From positions 1,488,001-1,552,000 of the forward strand of contig JAVTLE010000015.1 in assembly GCA_033439295.1 (NCBI GenBank): 64,000 bases of DNA, in the 5' to 3' direction. The DNA comes from Deuterostichococcus epilithicus (taxonomy: Eukaryota; Chlorophyta; Trebouxiophyceae; Prasiolales; Stichococcaceae). Of this stretch, positions 12,351-26,900 are shown one piece after another (the stretch's first letter is position 1; each line of letters starts with the position of its first letter). Under the pieces are notes generated by a model. That model did not search any database. It was not told the origin of the DNA and saw nothing but the letters and a program-made list of their open reading frames with translations. Both the position numbers and the translations under genes were made by a program.

Positions 12351-13531
12351 GATGACGCTCGGCCCGACCCTGCTGACCTGCTGACTGGGCCGCGTGCCCT
12401 GTGGATGGCTGTGTCTTACACCGGCGACCGGGCCAACAGCCGCGCGCTCGGCGAGTCACCTGCCCATCTGCAAGTGCAGGCAGCAAGCCGGGTGGGTTGA
12501 GGCGCGGCCGTGATGGCGGGCGTCGCTGCTCATACGCACATAATAATAACTCGGCTGCTCCTCAACTAGCGAGTAGTACCTGACAGCTGGCCAGAACAAC
12601 GCAGTGGTTGTCCACGGGCACACTGCACATCTCAGGGCTGGTGGCTGTTGCGGCTCAATCGCATACCTGGGCTGCCGTCCCAGGCCGTCGAGGCTCGCCT
12701 ATCCTCCGCGCGCGTACTGCAAATACTACGAAATCGTCGGCGGCGTGTTCTCTCCCAATTTACGCCGCCACTGCATGCGCACACGCTCGCGATCGTTCAG
12801 CCAAGATAGTGAGCGCAGAAGGACGTGTGAGCGCCTGAGCAGCGACGTCACGTGAGAACTCGACGGGGAGACAGAGGGTAGACGGGCGGTGGCTTGGCCG
12901 GAGGCACTGCACACTGATGCAGTGTGTCACAGGCCGCTCATTGCACCGCACGATGTGTCGGCTCAAGCTACGCGTGCGTATCACCGTTGTGGCGCTGTAG
13001 CGCTGATCGAGAGCTGGGGTGTATTTCACTACTGTTCGTCGAGCAACAAATCTCCGCTTCCAATCGCTTGCTGTGTTCAGATCAGAGCAGGATTGTAGAG
13101 GGCATCAGGAAGGCGGGTGAAGCAGCAGCACTCCGGCCCACCTCTTTTCGGCCGCCGGCCACTGCTTCGCTGCAGCTAGAGACCCTCCATGACATGAAGG
13201 CTCTTCTCACGGATATTTACCTCGAGGAAACTCGTCACCCTACTCCGCCGCACCTCCCCGTGCTTGTGAGCCGATCATGCCTCACCTCCGGCAACCGCGT
13301 GAGCTGATACGAGATACTTCGACCGTTTCTGAGTCGGGTACGACAGCACTCTGTCGTGACAAGGGATAAAATATGCTTACTATCCAATACGTCACTTTTC
13401 TGTGAGTGCCTGCCCACTACCCAGGTGCCCACGTACCACGTACCTAACGTTTAGTGATCAATTTCATCGCGGGCGTGCTAGGTCAGACCCAGCGGTCAAA
13501 CAACCATTTTGTGCACATACACTGTGCGTCC
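12351..13531. promoter_or_regulatory. Intergenic: SBP-gene upstream region and TMEM19 3' flank
   Basis: No coding region was recognised. It should contain the promoter and leader of the SBP gene (start 12350) and the 3' untranslated region of the TMEM19-like gene (stop 13532), both on the minus strand. Five GTAC cores, the SBP-binding core, are present, including a close pair in CCACGTACCACGTACC near 13429-13444. The count is about what chance predicts, so autoregulation is only a possibility. Confidence 0.35.
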
Positions 13532-15545
<2,014 letters not shown>

Positions 15546-16400
15546 GGCGTCCGCACATGTAAAGGTTACTTCATGCGGCTCAGTCGCGCAGCGACGTGCT
15601 CGGAGCACGATGCATGCATGGCACGAGAGCAGACCCGTGTACTGCGCCTTCGCGTCGTGATGCCAGCACATTGCAACCCTGTAAAGAGGAGATCGCGGAG
15701 CAAAGGTATGAGAATGCGCAGATCATCATGCGCGCCTTTGAAGATCCTGCGCCATCCTGCCGATGTGGTGGTGCAAAAAAGGCGTCATCCGCCGCTGCGC
15801 CACCTGCTGATGATGCACCGCAGCACCAGCGCGAACGCTCTGCAGAGCCTCCAAATCGCTGATGGTAGGTTGGAGCTGTAGCAGCTGCTGTCCTGAGTGA
15901 CCCTGTGCGCGCCCTGGGGGCCAGATCGTGGGGTGATGATCCTGGCCAAGTGCTTGGCGTCTGATGGACCTGCGCTTGGGCGACGAGCCTTCCAGTCATC
16001 TGCATTCTAGATCCCGGAATGCCTACTGCACCTGTCAGTAATGTGTTTTCAGACAGTTGAAGTTGGGGGGAACCACCGCCCCAGTGTTTCCAATGCAGGC
16101 TACTTGAAGGGTAGGCGATGTGAGCTGAGCTTCCGGAACGCTTGACGACCCTTGATAAGCCACGAAGGCAGTGGCAGGCAGCCTGAATATAGTTTAATAT
16201 AGTTGCCACTACTGTTGACGGGCGAAAGTAAGCTCGCCAATAGCCCGCTTGCGCATCGTCAGGTGGACGCAGACGACACATAGCACATGACCGCTGGCAC
16301 CGATGTGTGAGTGCATGCCAGCTGAAGCCTGAGCCACGGGACTGCCAGCAGCCTGTACGATGCAAGGCAACATGAAGCAGACAGGCCGCTCGGGAACAGC
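15546..16400. promoter_or_regulatory. Divergent promoter region, TMEM19-like (-) / ABC-F (+)
   Basis: The two genes point away from each other, so this stretch should hold both promoters and leaders. A minus-strand reading near 15875-15800 (ISDLEALQSVRAG) could be a 5' exon of the TMEM19-like gene, since a CAG|gtggcg donor keeps phase with the exon at 15545. Otherwise nothing definite is seen. Confidence 0.4.
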
Positions 16401-17773
16401 ATGCAGATGCTGCATGCTGCGCAGCCGAACCAGGGCTATGCCAATCTTGCAGCCGCCACCGCAGCCAATGCGGCATGCAAGCCCGGCATGCCGTGCAGCT
16501 CGCGGACCCGCACCTCTGTCGGAGGCTCCCTTCGAGATGTCGGGCAGCCGTCAGGAACTGAAGATTCCCCATGTTGGTGCGTTACCTGGACACCTTGTGG
16601 GCATCAAACCCGCCGCACGTCAAAGTGCATGTCTGCACAGCGCCTTGCACTGCTACACGGATGCGCTTGACAATCGAGATCTCGACACCCTGCACAGGCT
16701 GCCATCAGCGCCAGCGTGGTAGCGTGGCTACCGGGGCGGCTGGAGGGCGCAGCGGCGGCAACGGCGGCCGCGGCGGCCGTGGCGCCACCCAAAATACAGC
16801 AGGCCGCAGCGCTGGCAGCACGGTCGAGAGAGGGGAGCCCCTTTTGGTGCTGGAGGAGGTGGCCAAGAGCCACGACGGCGACACGCAGCTGTTCAAAGAC
16901 GTGTCGTTCACCATCTGCCGCGGTGACCGGCTCGCAATTGTCGGCACAAATGGCTCAGGTGAGCATGAGTCCAGCGCCCGCTGCAGCAGCCTGCAGATCA
17001 AACACCAGCAGCGCAGGCAGTCCACTCATGTGGCGGGTCAGGGTTCTTTCTCAGCTAAACCATCATAGTAGGCTGTGCAGGACAGCAACTGCGCAGTGCC
17101 TGCTGGCTGTGACGAAGCGTGTTGCCATGGCCGACAGGGAAGACATCATTGCTACGGATCATGGCGGGCACTGACGATGCCGACGGCGGCATCGTCAAGC
17201 GGATTGACGGCGTGCGCGTTGGCTATCTTGAGCAGGACCCGCAGATGGATCCCGAGTGAGCAGTTTGGGCCTCTGGAATGAGCAGTGTCTCGTGCCTCGC
17301 GCATGCAAGCTTTGTCAGCAGCGCTGGCATCTAGCTGCGGTTCAGACACGCGGTCTGCCACCTCAAGCGCCGCCAGCACACACACTCAAGCCTCGCATCT
17401 TTGCACCGCATCCTCCCGCTCGGCTCATCACTTCCTGTCATGCGTCCAGCGCAGTCGCGCCCTGCTCAGTGCTGGCTCATCCGATTCTGCCTAGGTCAAC
17501 CAATGCCTGCCCGCTGACTGCAGCGCCACGGTGCTGGAGGCTGTGCTGGCGTCCGATTCGGAGGGCGCACAGGCGCTGCAGAACTACGAACGCATTCTGT
17601 CCGGCACCCAGGCAAGGCTAGATGGCAACGCATGCCGCTGCCTCGCCTCGCCGCCTGGGCAGGGTGGAATGTAGCAGCAACTGCGGCTCTGCAGCTGGAA
17701 TCAGCAATGCCCCAGCTGATCCTGCTCCATATGAGAAAGAAACAAGATGCAATGACCCGGCTGCAACAGCAGC

Positions 17774-17809
<36 letters not shown>

Positions 17810-20800
17810 TCAAGACAGGTATGGCGATGCCCACGGGCGCAGGCGGGCAGCAGCGACGGCAGCAGCAGCGGTAAGAGGACATGACAGGACAGCGGGTTGG
17901 GCATTGACGGACAGCGGACTGGACAGTAAACTGACGGCGGACCGGACTGGGCTCGCGCTGCAGGCGGGCACCAGCACGGCGGCGGAACTCAATGAGGCGC
18001 ACAAGCGCGTGGACCACTATGACGCCTGGTCGCTCGACACGGAGGTGCCCCCGCTGCGCTCTCAGGCTTCTGGCGCGCTCTCTTCCCGCCTTGATCGTTC
18101 GCGGGCATGGGTCGCCACGCTGCAGGGCGGTGTGTCGTGCTGGCGCCACTTCGCCGCTCGCCGCCGACAGCCGGTGGCTCGCGCCTTTTTCGAGGCGGGA
18201 GCGACCTGCATGCGGGCGCCTGCGCCAGCGACTGGCGTCGCAAGTGCGTGGTCTGTTACGCAGGAGCACGTTTCGAGATCATTGCTGACTTGCCGCGGCG
18301 GCGCAGGCGCGGGCGGTCCTGAAGGAGCTGGGCTGCCAGGACGTGGACGCCCGCATCGGCGGCCTGTCCGGCGGCCAGAAGCGGCGCGCGGCGCTGGCGG
18401 CGGCGCTGCTCAGCAAGCCCGACCTGCTCATCCTGGACGAGCCAACCAACCACCTGGACTTGCAGGCATGCGTATCCTTGCTGCGCCTCCCTGTGCTTTC
18501 CTTCCATCCTGCACTGCTCACCGATGCCTGGGCAGGCATGTGGAAGAAGGCGCATCGACTGCTGCTGAATGACCTGCCGAGGCGGCCGACGCATGTCTGA
18601 GGTCGTCTGACCCCTTCAGTCAGGCATACTCCGAAGCTGTGCTGTGTGCCACCAGTAGAGCACGACTGAAACCGCAGCAATTGTCCCGTTACCAAACCTC
18701 GTTGTGCCATATGTCTGCAGGCGATCCAGTGGGCGGAGCAGCGGCTACGAGCGCCGGGCAGCAGTCTAGTGCTGGTCACCCATGACCGCGCGTTCCTGGA
18801 GGCCCTGGCGACGGGGATCCTTGAGCTGGACAAGGACGGCATCCACATGCACAACTTCACCGGCCGCGGCAGCTACCAACGCTTCCGGGAGGTGGGCGCC
18901 AGGCCGGCTCTCAGACGGCGGTGTTGCGGGAACTGATTCTCCAGGAACCCACCGAGCTGTGTTGGCAGCATGTGACGTGCGACCACTGCTCACCTGCCTC
19001 GAGCACAGCTCGCTGTGCGAGCTCATGATGGCATCGAAGGCTGTCAGTTGAGCCTGGTGTATCAGTCTTCATACCCCTCTCCCACTCCTCGCCTGCCCCT
19101 GTGCACTCTCGGCATCACGGTGCTGCCGTGCTGCACAGGCGCGCGCGGCGCGGCGGCACGCGGCGGCGGAGGCTGCGGCTGACGCGCGCACCGTGCTGCG
19201 CAAGGAGTCCGTCTGGATGTCACGGCAGCCTAAGGCCCGGCAGGTGCGCAGCCGCGCCTGTGCACCGACCGTTTCCTTTCTCACCTGGCGACCTGAGGGC
19301 GCAGTCACAGCTGCTTGAGCAGCTCTGGAGCTGCTGCTCAGCATGTGCGTGGCTCACATCCCGCGACCTGCTCGTCCAGGAGCTGCGCTCACGTCTTTTG
19401 CGCGTGTGAACTCTGCCCGTGGCGAGACACATCGTGTGGAGACGCATGCAAAGGGCCGCCTGAGTGCAGAACCTCGAGCCCACACCCCGCAGGCCAAGTC
19501 CAAGTCGCGGGAGGACCAGTACTTCCAGCTGCTGGCCAAGTCGCGGTCGGGCCCCGCGCGCGACGCCTCAGTGGACTTTACCGGTGGCAGCTCCTCCCTC
19601 ATGTCCCGGCAGGCACGCGCCCCAGGCGGATGTGTCCCAGGCCGCCGCCCACTCGCGGCGTGATGCACTCACGTCCCGCCGCATGGGCTGCCGGACCAGA
19701 GGTCCTCGAGCCAGAGTGTGTCTGGCAGCACTGAGGCACTCGAGGGAAGCGGCGGCCACCAGCAGCGCCTGCCCGGCCGAGCCTCGTGCTGGCTCGCTGT
19801 GCTGCCGCTGTGCCCCGGCGTGGAATGCTGCCGTTCATCAGTTCCAGCATTTGTCGATCCAGCACACACCCGACTGCGTGGCACTGGCACAGGGTAATAA
19901 GGTGCTGCGGATGGAGGGCTGCTCTGTGGAGATTGGCGGCAAGGAAATCGTCAGGTGCGCCGCCCTGCCTCGGGACATCCCTGCCCGTACTCCGGGGGCA
20001 GCGACGGCAGGAGGTTCTTGTGAGGAGGCTTGTTCAAGGAAGGCTGCTGTGCTCGAAGGCGTGGCCGTGACCAGCTGGTCCGATTGCGATCGGGCTGTCA
20101 CCTGCACGCAGGGACTTCTGGTACGACTTCGAGCCGGGGGAGCGCATCGGCATCGTGGGTGAGCCTGCTGACTTTGCTTCTGCTAAGCAGTCTGCGCTCC
20201 ATTCGTGCGTTGGGCGCCCGTAGGCACCCTGTGGCATGCATCTGGCTGCTTGACCTGCCGCAGGCATCTATGCTTCAAGCTCGAGAATGCTCGCTGTGTC
20301 ACCAGCGCATCCTCACCACATGCCCAGCTCCAGGCCGTGGAACCCGGAAATGCACCCTCAGCCGTCGCCTCAATTCGCGCTGTTGATGCAGGCCCCAATG
20401 GCATGAGCAAGCTGCTGAACGTGTTGGTGGGGATAAATTGTATCATTCAGCCGGCGCCCATGTCTGCCATCTGCAGGCCCCAACGGCATGGGCAAGTCGA
20501 CGCTGCTGAACGCACTGGCGGGGCAGCTGCCAACGAGCGCCGGGCAGCGGTCCATCGGCGACACCACCGTGATGGGCTACTTCACGCAGCAGCCTGTAGA
20601 CATGCGCGGCGACATCAGCATCATCGGCTGGATCAGGTGTTCCTCCTCCACACTCGAGGATTGCAATCGCTTGTTGTGTGCTCCATGGCGCTGCCAAGGA
20701 AGCGTTCGTCGGCGACAGCAGGATGCGCCACAATGGGGAGAGACGCGGTGCTTGAGCAGGCGACGTCAGCAGAGGATCGACGACAGGCGCAGTGTTGAGC

Positions 20801-22677
20801 TGGCAGGTTCCTCCGGATATGACAGGTCGCCATGATGCGGTCAGACTCGGCTGCTGCCGCATGCGGTGAGGGCCTTCCGGCGGCCCTGTGAAGACACGAG
20901 GGCTCACAAGCACGGTCCTAAACCCTGAAGACTTAAATGTCAGGGACATGGTGGAGGTGGCGCCGGAGACGGCGGAGACGGCAGGGCCCGGCATCTCCCC
21001 CGAGACGCTGCTGGAGCGCCTCGGCTTCCCCCGCTCCCAGCAGCACAAGGAGGTGGGCCACTGGCTGCCTGTCATGTGCGACGAGCCGCATGCGGCGTTT
21101 TCTGGACGTCGCTGCGGCGTCCAGGCGGCGCCCGTGCTGCAACATTCACGGCTAGTCAGCCTCGGCTGCAGGCTGCGTCAGATGCAGCCCGCTGCTCCTG
21201 CGCTGCGTGTGCAGCACGAGAAAAGGCGTGCACCTCATGTCTGCGGGTCTCCTCCGTCTGTGCTGGCTGGCACGTTGCTGCGCCTGCGTGCTTCCCAGGT
21301 GGGCCTGCTGTCAGGCGGCCAGCGGCGGCGGCTGCAGCTGGCAGGCGTGCTGCGCCGGCGCCCGAACCTGCTCCTTCTCGACGAAGCAACGAACGACCTC
21401 GACATCAACACCATTGAGGTGCCGCCCAAAACGTCCATGAATCGGGAAACTCACCTGGAATGCATTGTCTCAACGCTAATGATGTGATAACATTTTCGTA
21501 ACGCCTGAATTTCCCTTCTGAACACATTCCAAATCGAACCCTAATTTGTGGACCCTCAACTGTTCTCGACCGGACCCAGCCTCCAAAAGTCGTCTCGCAG
21601 GCGGAGCTGGTGGAGTATAAGAGGTTGCTGCCGGTGGTGAGCCGCAACACCCCACAAACAAACTCCTGAGCCGTAGTAGCCCCCACTCGCAGGCGGTGGA
21701 GGCGCTGCTGGCGGAGTACAAGGGGGTGCTGCTGGTGGTGAGCCACGACCGCGCATTCCTGGAGGCCACCGCAGAGCGCCTGTTCGTGCTGCGCGGCGAC
21801 GGCCTCGTGCGCCTCTTCGACGGCGCATATTCAGAGGTGGGTGGCGACGCAGCGTCGACCAGGCTCTCGCCCCAGCGGGCCCGGGAGCTGAGCGTTATTG
21901 GTGAGAGACAAGTACGGCGACGAGTGCAACGACGGCGCCGGAGCCGGGGCGCGTGTTGTGCGGGCGCGTGTTGTGCAATGCGCTGTGCATGGCTGACGGG
22001 CTGTGGGACTTGCGGGTGCAGTACCTGAGCATCCTGGATAAAGAGGCGAAGCAGCAGCGCAAGGCGGCCGGCAGGAAGCGCTCCCAGGCGGCTAGCAGCG
22101 GTGGCGGCGCGGCGCAGGGCGGCCAGCACGTGCTGGACCGGAGCAAGGGCCACGGGAGCGGCGGCGGCGGCGGCGGAACGGCGGTGGCTGAGAATCCGGC
22201 GGCGCTCAAGCTCAGCTTCAGGGAGAAGCAGGTGGGAGTCTCAGCTGTACCGCTCCCCCTGCTGACAAAGGGCGGCAGACACCCGCACGGCCCAGCGGTG
22301 TGTGCAGGCTAGGCCCCATTGCTGCAGCTCCGACTCTACAGCAATCATACGTTCAGGGAACACAGCATTTCGGTGTAACGAATAGGCACAACTATGCGTC
22401 GGTGCTTTTTTGACACCATCGCTACCCGAAACTGACTGTCCTGCCCACATCTGGCACTGAGCCCTCTCAAAACCCGCAGGACCTGGAGCGGCTGGAGCGC
22501 GAGGTGGGCGAGATGGGGGACCAGCGGGCGGAGCTCGATGCTGAGATCGCGGCGGCGGCGACAAAGGGCGACTTCGAGTTGCTGACTGCCGCCACGCAGC
22601 GGCTGGCGGAGCTGACGGCCGACATCGATACCAAGACAGAGCGCTGGCTTGAGCTGGCCGAGCGGGCAGGGGACTAG
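16401..22677 (+). CDS. ABC-F family ATPase, Uup-like, two ABC domains
   Basis: Soluble ABC-F proteins act on ribosomes rather than as transporters. Exons with matched phase are: up to 16958, 17138-17255, 17524-17611, 17964-18044, 18307-18465, 18721-18891, 19139-19243, 19493-19612, 19893-19954, 20112-20158, 20477-20636, 20944-21052, 21299-21418, 21693-21836, 22022-22231, 22480-22677. ABC1 has Walker A GTNGSGKTS, the VGYLEQDPQ motif, signature LSGGQKRR, Walker [13 protein letters not shown] and switch VTHDRAFLE. Next comes the Uup linker [18 protein letters not shown]2 has [31 protein letters not shown] and [10 protein letters not shown] coiled coil ([11 protein letters not shown] to LELAERAGD) ends the protein, as in Uup. 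The N-terminus before about 16710 (candidate Met near 16399, Ala-rich, perhaps a plastid transit peptide) is uncertain. In ABC2, EATND replaces EPTNH. Confidence 0.93.
17776..17808 (+). repeat. (CAG)11 tract, probably intronic
   Basis: Eleven pure CAG triplets lie between the exons ending 17611 and starting 17964. Those exons join directly in phase 0 and match the family, so the tract is best read as intron. A weaker alternative is a polyQ exon followed by the CAG|gtatgg donor at 17818. Confidence 0.7.
20392..20438 (+). repeat. Decayed copy of the ABC2 Walker A exon start
   Basis: The bases after an AG at 20390-20391 repeat the beginning of the real exon at 20477, 85 bp downstream: 35 of 41 aligned bases match, with a 6-base gap that removes the Ser-Thr codons region of the Walker A motif (reads [13 protein letters not shown]). 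The copy sits in the intron and is not needed for the reading frame. Confidence 0.85.
21601..21648 (+). repeat. Decayed copy of the last ABC2 exon start
   Basis: After the acceptor-like CTCGCAG at 21594-21600, the sequence repeats the start of the real exon at 21693, 92 bp downstream. From CTGG onward, 35 of 42 bases match. A 9-base gap falls near the beginning, and the HD codons of the switch motif are changed. It lies in the intron. Confidence 0.85.
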
Positions 22678-23937
22678 AGTTGTCGGTTCTTAATGCTACG
22701 ATTCAGCGTGGGCCATCGCGCTACAGCGGCGCAGAATCTCATTTATTGGTGCGAAAGGCGATGGTGCGGACTCTGCTAGATTTAACATCGGGGTATGTAA
22801 TGCCTTCATTGCAGATCCAATGCGTCTGAGGGTTTATGCTACTGCTCGCAGAACATCAGACACTGTCCCCGCAGCAATGAAAACGAGTTCCAAAGCGCGG
22901 GCGGGTAGAATGCACTCGAGCAGGGTTGGTCATAGCAACACGTATGCAGCGAAAGAAAGCAGAACATCAGAGAGGTTATCTGTAATCTGGTCTGGAAGTA
23001 TCGAGCGCTGCAGGCCGCCGTGTGTTGCCGGCCTGCATTTAAGTTAGGAGGGAATCACTCTGAACAGCATTCATCACCCGCCTTTCTTGTAAACCAAGTG
23101 TGCGACTAATGTCTCACCTACATCAAATGCTCGCCCCTCAAGTTGGCGGCCTTGTCCATCTCTCTCTTCAATAACTTTGTGAGGTAGTGCGCGAATGTGC
23201 AAACCGTCTCGGTGCTGACCAAGCAAAAATAAGATAGCTGGGGACCGTCCAGACCAGCAAAACCGGTGCTGGCTGTGCCGCCAACCTGAAGGAGCAGCGG
23301 CAGCTACGAATATTGGCCACAAAGAATGTTGCGGGTCGGCCCTGCTACGGCATGCACGCAGACGGAGCCACTCGTGATCCTCAGAAAACCCCTCGCGCCG
23401 GCCGTACCTCGCCTGCGGGCGCATGGGGCCTGGGAACCTTGCGCTGGTCTCCCTGGCAGCCGCCGGCTGCGCCTTCCCATGCTGGCGCGCAGCGGCGCCA
23501 GCAGGGCTGCGGTGACTGTCTGCCCCAGCCAGGGTCATACGCCGCCGCCAGGCTCAGACCTCGAAAGTGTGCGGTGCCTGCAGCAACACCGGCATTCAGC
23601 CGTCAGCACACCACCGGGGACGGCCACCGGGGGCGGGGCAAACCCCGATGACACTTTGTGACCTGGACGCTGCACGCCAGCCTTGCCTGTGACTCTAGCA
23701 CAGCCAGCTCCGAAGGCAGCGAGCCAGGGTGTGCGGTCGATCGAGACGTGCAGGGTTCTTGGGGAGCACTGGCACAAATGCTTCTGGATCAGGCAGGAAC
23801 CAGCCAGCACCCGTCCGGTCCGGTCCTGCGCACGGGCTCCCTGCGTGCGGTGGCACGCGTGTGTGCGGCTGACATGCTACGGGGCCGCGCAGTCGCGCGA
23901 TCGCGCACCGCTGCAGCCGCGCGCGCAGTCGCATGGC
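22678..23937. other. Convergent intergenic region, ABC-F (+) / SEC (-)
   Basis: No coding exon was recognised. It should carry both 3' untranslated regions. The 154-codon minus-strand frame at 23074-23538 has no family match and looks like 3' flank of the transferase gene. Confidence 0.4.
22796..22800 (+). terminator. TGTAA poly(A) motif after the ABC-F gene
   Basis: TGTAA, the usual green-algal polyadenylation motif, lies 119 bases after the ABC-F stop codon. Confidence 0.5.
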
Positions 23938-26900
23938 TCATCCGACTGCCAGGAATCGGGAGGGGGAGGTGCAGCGCACCCGGCCGGAGACGTGGATGTC
24001 CCACATGCGGAGGTAGACGGCCTCCAGGTCGCGCACCCAGCCGTCGGTGTCGAACAGCGGGCAGGACAGGCGCACCGCCTTGAGGCGCGCCCGCAGCGCC
24101 TCCCGCCGCACGTGGTCGCTGCCCAGCGCCACCGCCAGCTCCTCGTACTCCTGTGCAAGGGTTTGAGGGAAATAATTTACAAAATTGATCTCGGAGGCTT
24201 TTGCGTGTTTGGTGTGCTGAGAGGCCGTGGTCACCGCCCAGCGAGGCCGCCGGCTCCTTGTGCCCCTGCCGCCGGCAAGGGTCCTGTTTGGGACTGGGGT
24301 TCAAGCGGTGGACGGACAGGGGCAGGGCTGCAGGGTCTGGAGCAGGCGCGGAAGGCACCGTGGCGGTCGCGCATTTTCGGTGGTCATCGACGCTGACCTC
24401 CAGGCTGTCGCCACTGTCGCCATGTCCGCGAGCGTAGGTTCAGGTTCTCAGCAGACGCTGAGCGTGGGCTGAGGCGCCGCGGAACGCCCAGCAACGGCTC
24501 GCTGCGGCCGGGCTTCACAGGCAACGAGCGCAGCCGGGAGGGGAGGCCCGGGGAAAGAATCGAAAAAGCACCTGCTGCGAGTGCACGATCATCTCGTGGC
24601 CGAGGCCGGTCGCGGCGCACAGGGAGGCGGCGACGCGGGAGGCCATGCGCTGCAGCGGCAGCGTCACCATCGGGCAGCCGCCCCACAGCACGTCGCAGCC
24701 CGTGGTGTGCGCGTTGCACAGCGGTGTGTCCAGGAACACGTCCGCCACGCCTGCTCGATCAGGGGACGGCTGTCAAGCCCCTTGAGCGGAGGGCACCATC
24801 AGACATGCAGAGGGGGCCGGAATCCTGATGCGACCTGGTGCAAAGCACAGAGGTCTCCGCAGGGACAGACCTGTACAGAAGCCTGACGTGCAGCACGGCC
24901 CACAGCACCAGGGCAAGGCGGGGGGGTGACATGAGCAGGAGCTGGCGACGCACCGGAGCGGGCAATGTGGACGGGCTTGGCGGCAACATCGGTGAAGATG
25001 ATGCGGGCGGGGTCGATGCCGCGCGCAGCCGCCTCCGCCTTGACGTGTGGCTCGCCGTACGGCGGGAAGCGCAGCAGCCAGAGCACGCTGCGGTGGAGGC
25101 ATTGTGAGCCGGGTCTCTGGCTTTTGACTGACAGTGATGCGACACAGGGAGATTCTGTGAGCCCGCCTGGCGGAAAGGGACGGGGCCGGCAGGAGGTCTG
25201 GTACACCGCATAGCGGGTGCGTGCACCAGGCAGGAGTGTGCTGGGTCATGCTGGGGCACACGCGGGGCCGAGGGGACCCAGGCATGATGAAGGCTCGACG
25301 ACAGCAGGCGCACCTGTTGGGAACGCGGCGCAGGATGTTGCACCAGGTCTGGAAGGTGTCCGGGTCATACTTGTACAGCTGGTTGGAGCAGGCATAGATG
25401 ATGCAGCCCTCCGGCAGGCCCACGCTCGCGCGCGTCGGCAGCCGGCTCTGCAGACGGTGGCAAGAAGAGAACTAGTTGGCGCGGTCGGCTGCGAAGCGAG
25501 AACTCAAGCATACAGGTCAGCAGCACGTGCCATGAGGGCTGGCGCAGCACCCCGCCACGCATGTGCCGCCCAGACAGCAGTGTGGCGCATGCAAACGGCA
25601 ACTGCTGCGCCGCCCGGCCCGCAGGCGTGCATTACACCAGCTCCGGCTCCGAAGTTGCATCGCGCGCACCTCGTCGAGCACGTCGGTGTGGGCGCGCTTG
25701 TAGTCGTTGACGAAGTAGCAGTGTGGCATCAGCGCGAGCGCCTCGCTGTAACAGTCCTGCACCTCCGGCGGCGCCACCACCTGCGCAGGGAATTCGGACT
25801 TGGGATCCTGGGTGGTCAGAAGTCGCCTCCCCGGCGCACAGTACTTGCCTGGCTCGACCTGCTGTTCCTCTCTCGTCCACAAGCAGGGAGACTTCACGGT
25901 TGGACTTTTCGATGGGTATGACAACCTGGGTTGCATTCCAACTGGACGTCAGGGGCAGGCACAGGAGTCGCTCGACAGCATGGGGTTTTCACAGCACCAG
26001 AGGAAGGAGACGACATACTGTGCCCCTGCACCATGACCGCCGCCCCAAGGATGGGGGAGGGGTGGGACTCTTTATCACACCCACCTTGTCGGTGATGAGG
26101 TAGGGCAGGAAGTCGGCGCCAGTCGTGGCGGGGAAGCCCATGTAGCTGGTCTGCACCGGCGCCGGCCGCAGCGCAAATATCTCGTTGCGCGCGCCCTTCG
26201 TGTACCCGTTCAGGTTCACCGCCACCTACGTGCATGGGCACGAGGTGCGCGATCACACACATGAGTGGCGCAGCTCACAAAGTCGGCGCTGGCCGCTTGA
26301 AATGCGGTGCAGCGCGCATGTGCATGTGCGACTGGCTGTGAGCCACGTGAGCTGTCGCAGCTCAGCTCAAAGGAGCCAGTCGGCATGGTGGGCTGGCGGG
26401 CACTACTGCAGGGAGGCAACCGGCAGCGGGTCGGACTGGGTTGCGCGCCGTCGAAAAGATGGGAGGCCCCTTGCAGGAGAAAAGCTTGAAAAAAATCCCT
26501 GCCTGGATCTGGTCGGCGGACAGCCGGGCGGCGATGTCGGGGATGGACCAGGCGGAGACGTCGGTGAAGTGCTCCACCTCAGCCTCGATGCGCGCCCGCC
26601 ACTCGCTGCCGTCCGGCGGGCTCAGCGCGTAGCAGAACACCTGCGTGAGGGTTGGAGGGTTGGACAGGCGCAAGGTTCCACAGGCGCAGCCGTCCAGCCG
26701 CTCCTGGGCTTGGCGTGGTTGATAGGAAGTCCGGAGGGAGAAGGTGAACGGGTGGTGCCGCCGTAGCCTGGCCTCGGCGCACAGTCCGCTCCGTGCAGGC
26801 CACGGCCGCCAGCGGGCAGGACTTGCGGGGCGGTGGCAGTTTACCAAGCAGTTCACTCCAGGCTTCCAGTGGATTGCCCGTGGCGCCACCCACCTCCAGG

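Noticed and set aside
12351-13531. GTAC enrichment as an SBP autoregulatory promoter
   Set aside because: Five GTAC in about 1.2 kb is close to chance. Only the close pair was kept, as a low-interest finding.
17741-17874. PolyQ exon in the ABC-F gene
   Set aside because: Exons 17611 and 17964 join directly in phase 0 and match the family. The CAG tract is better taken as intronic, although a donor follows it.
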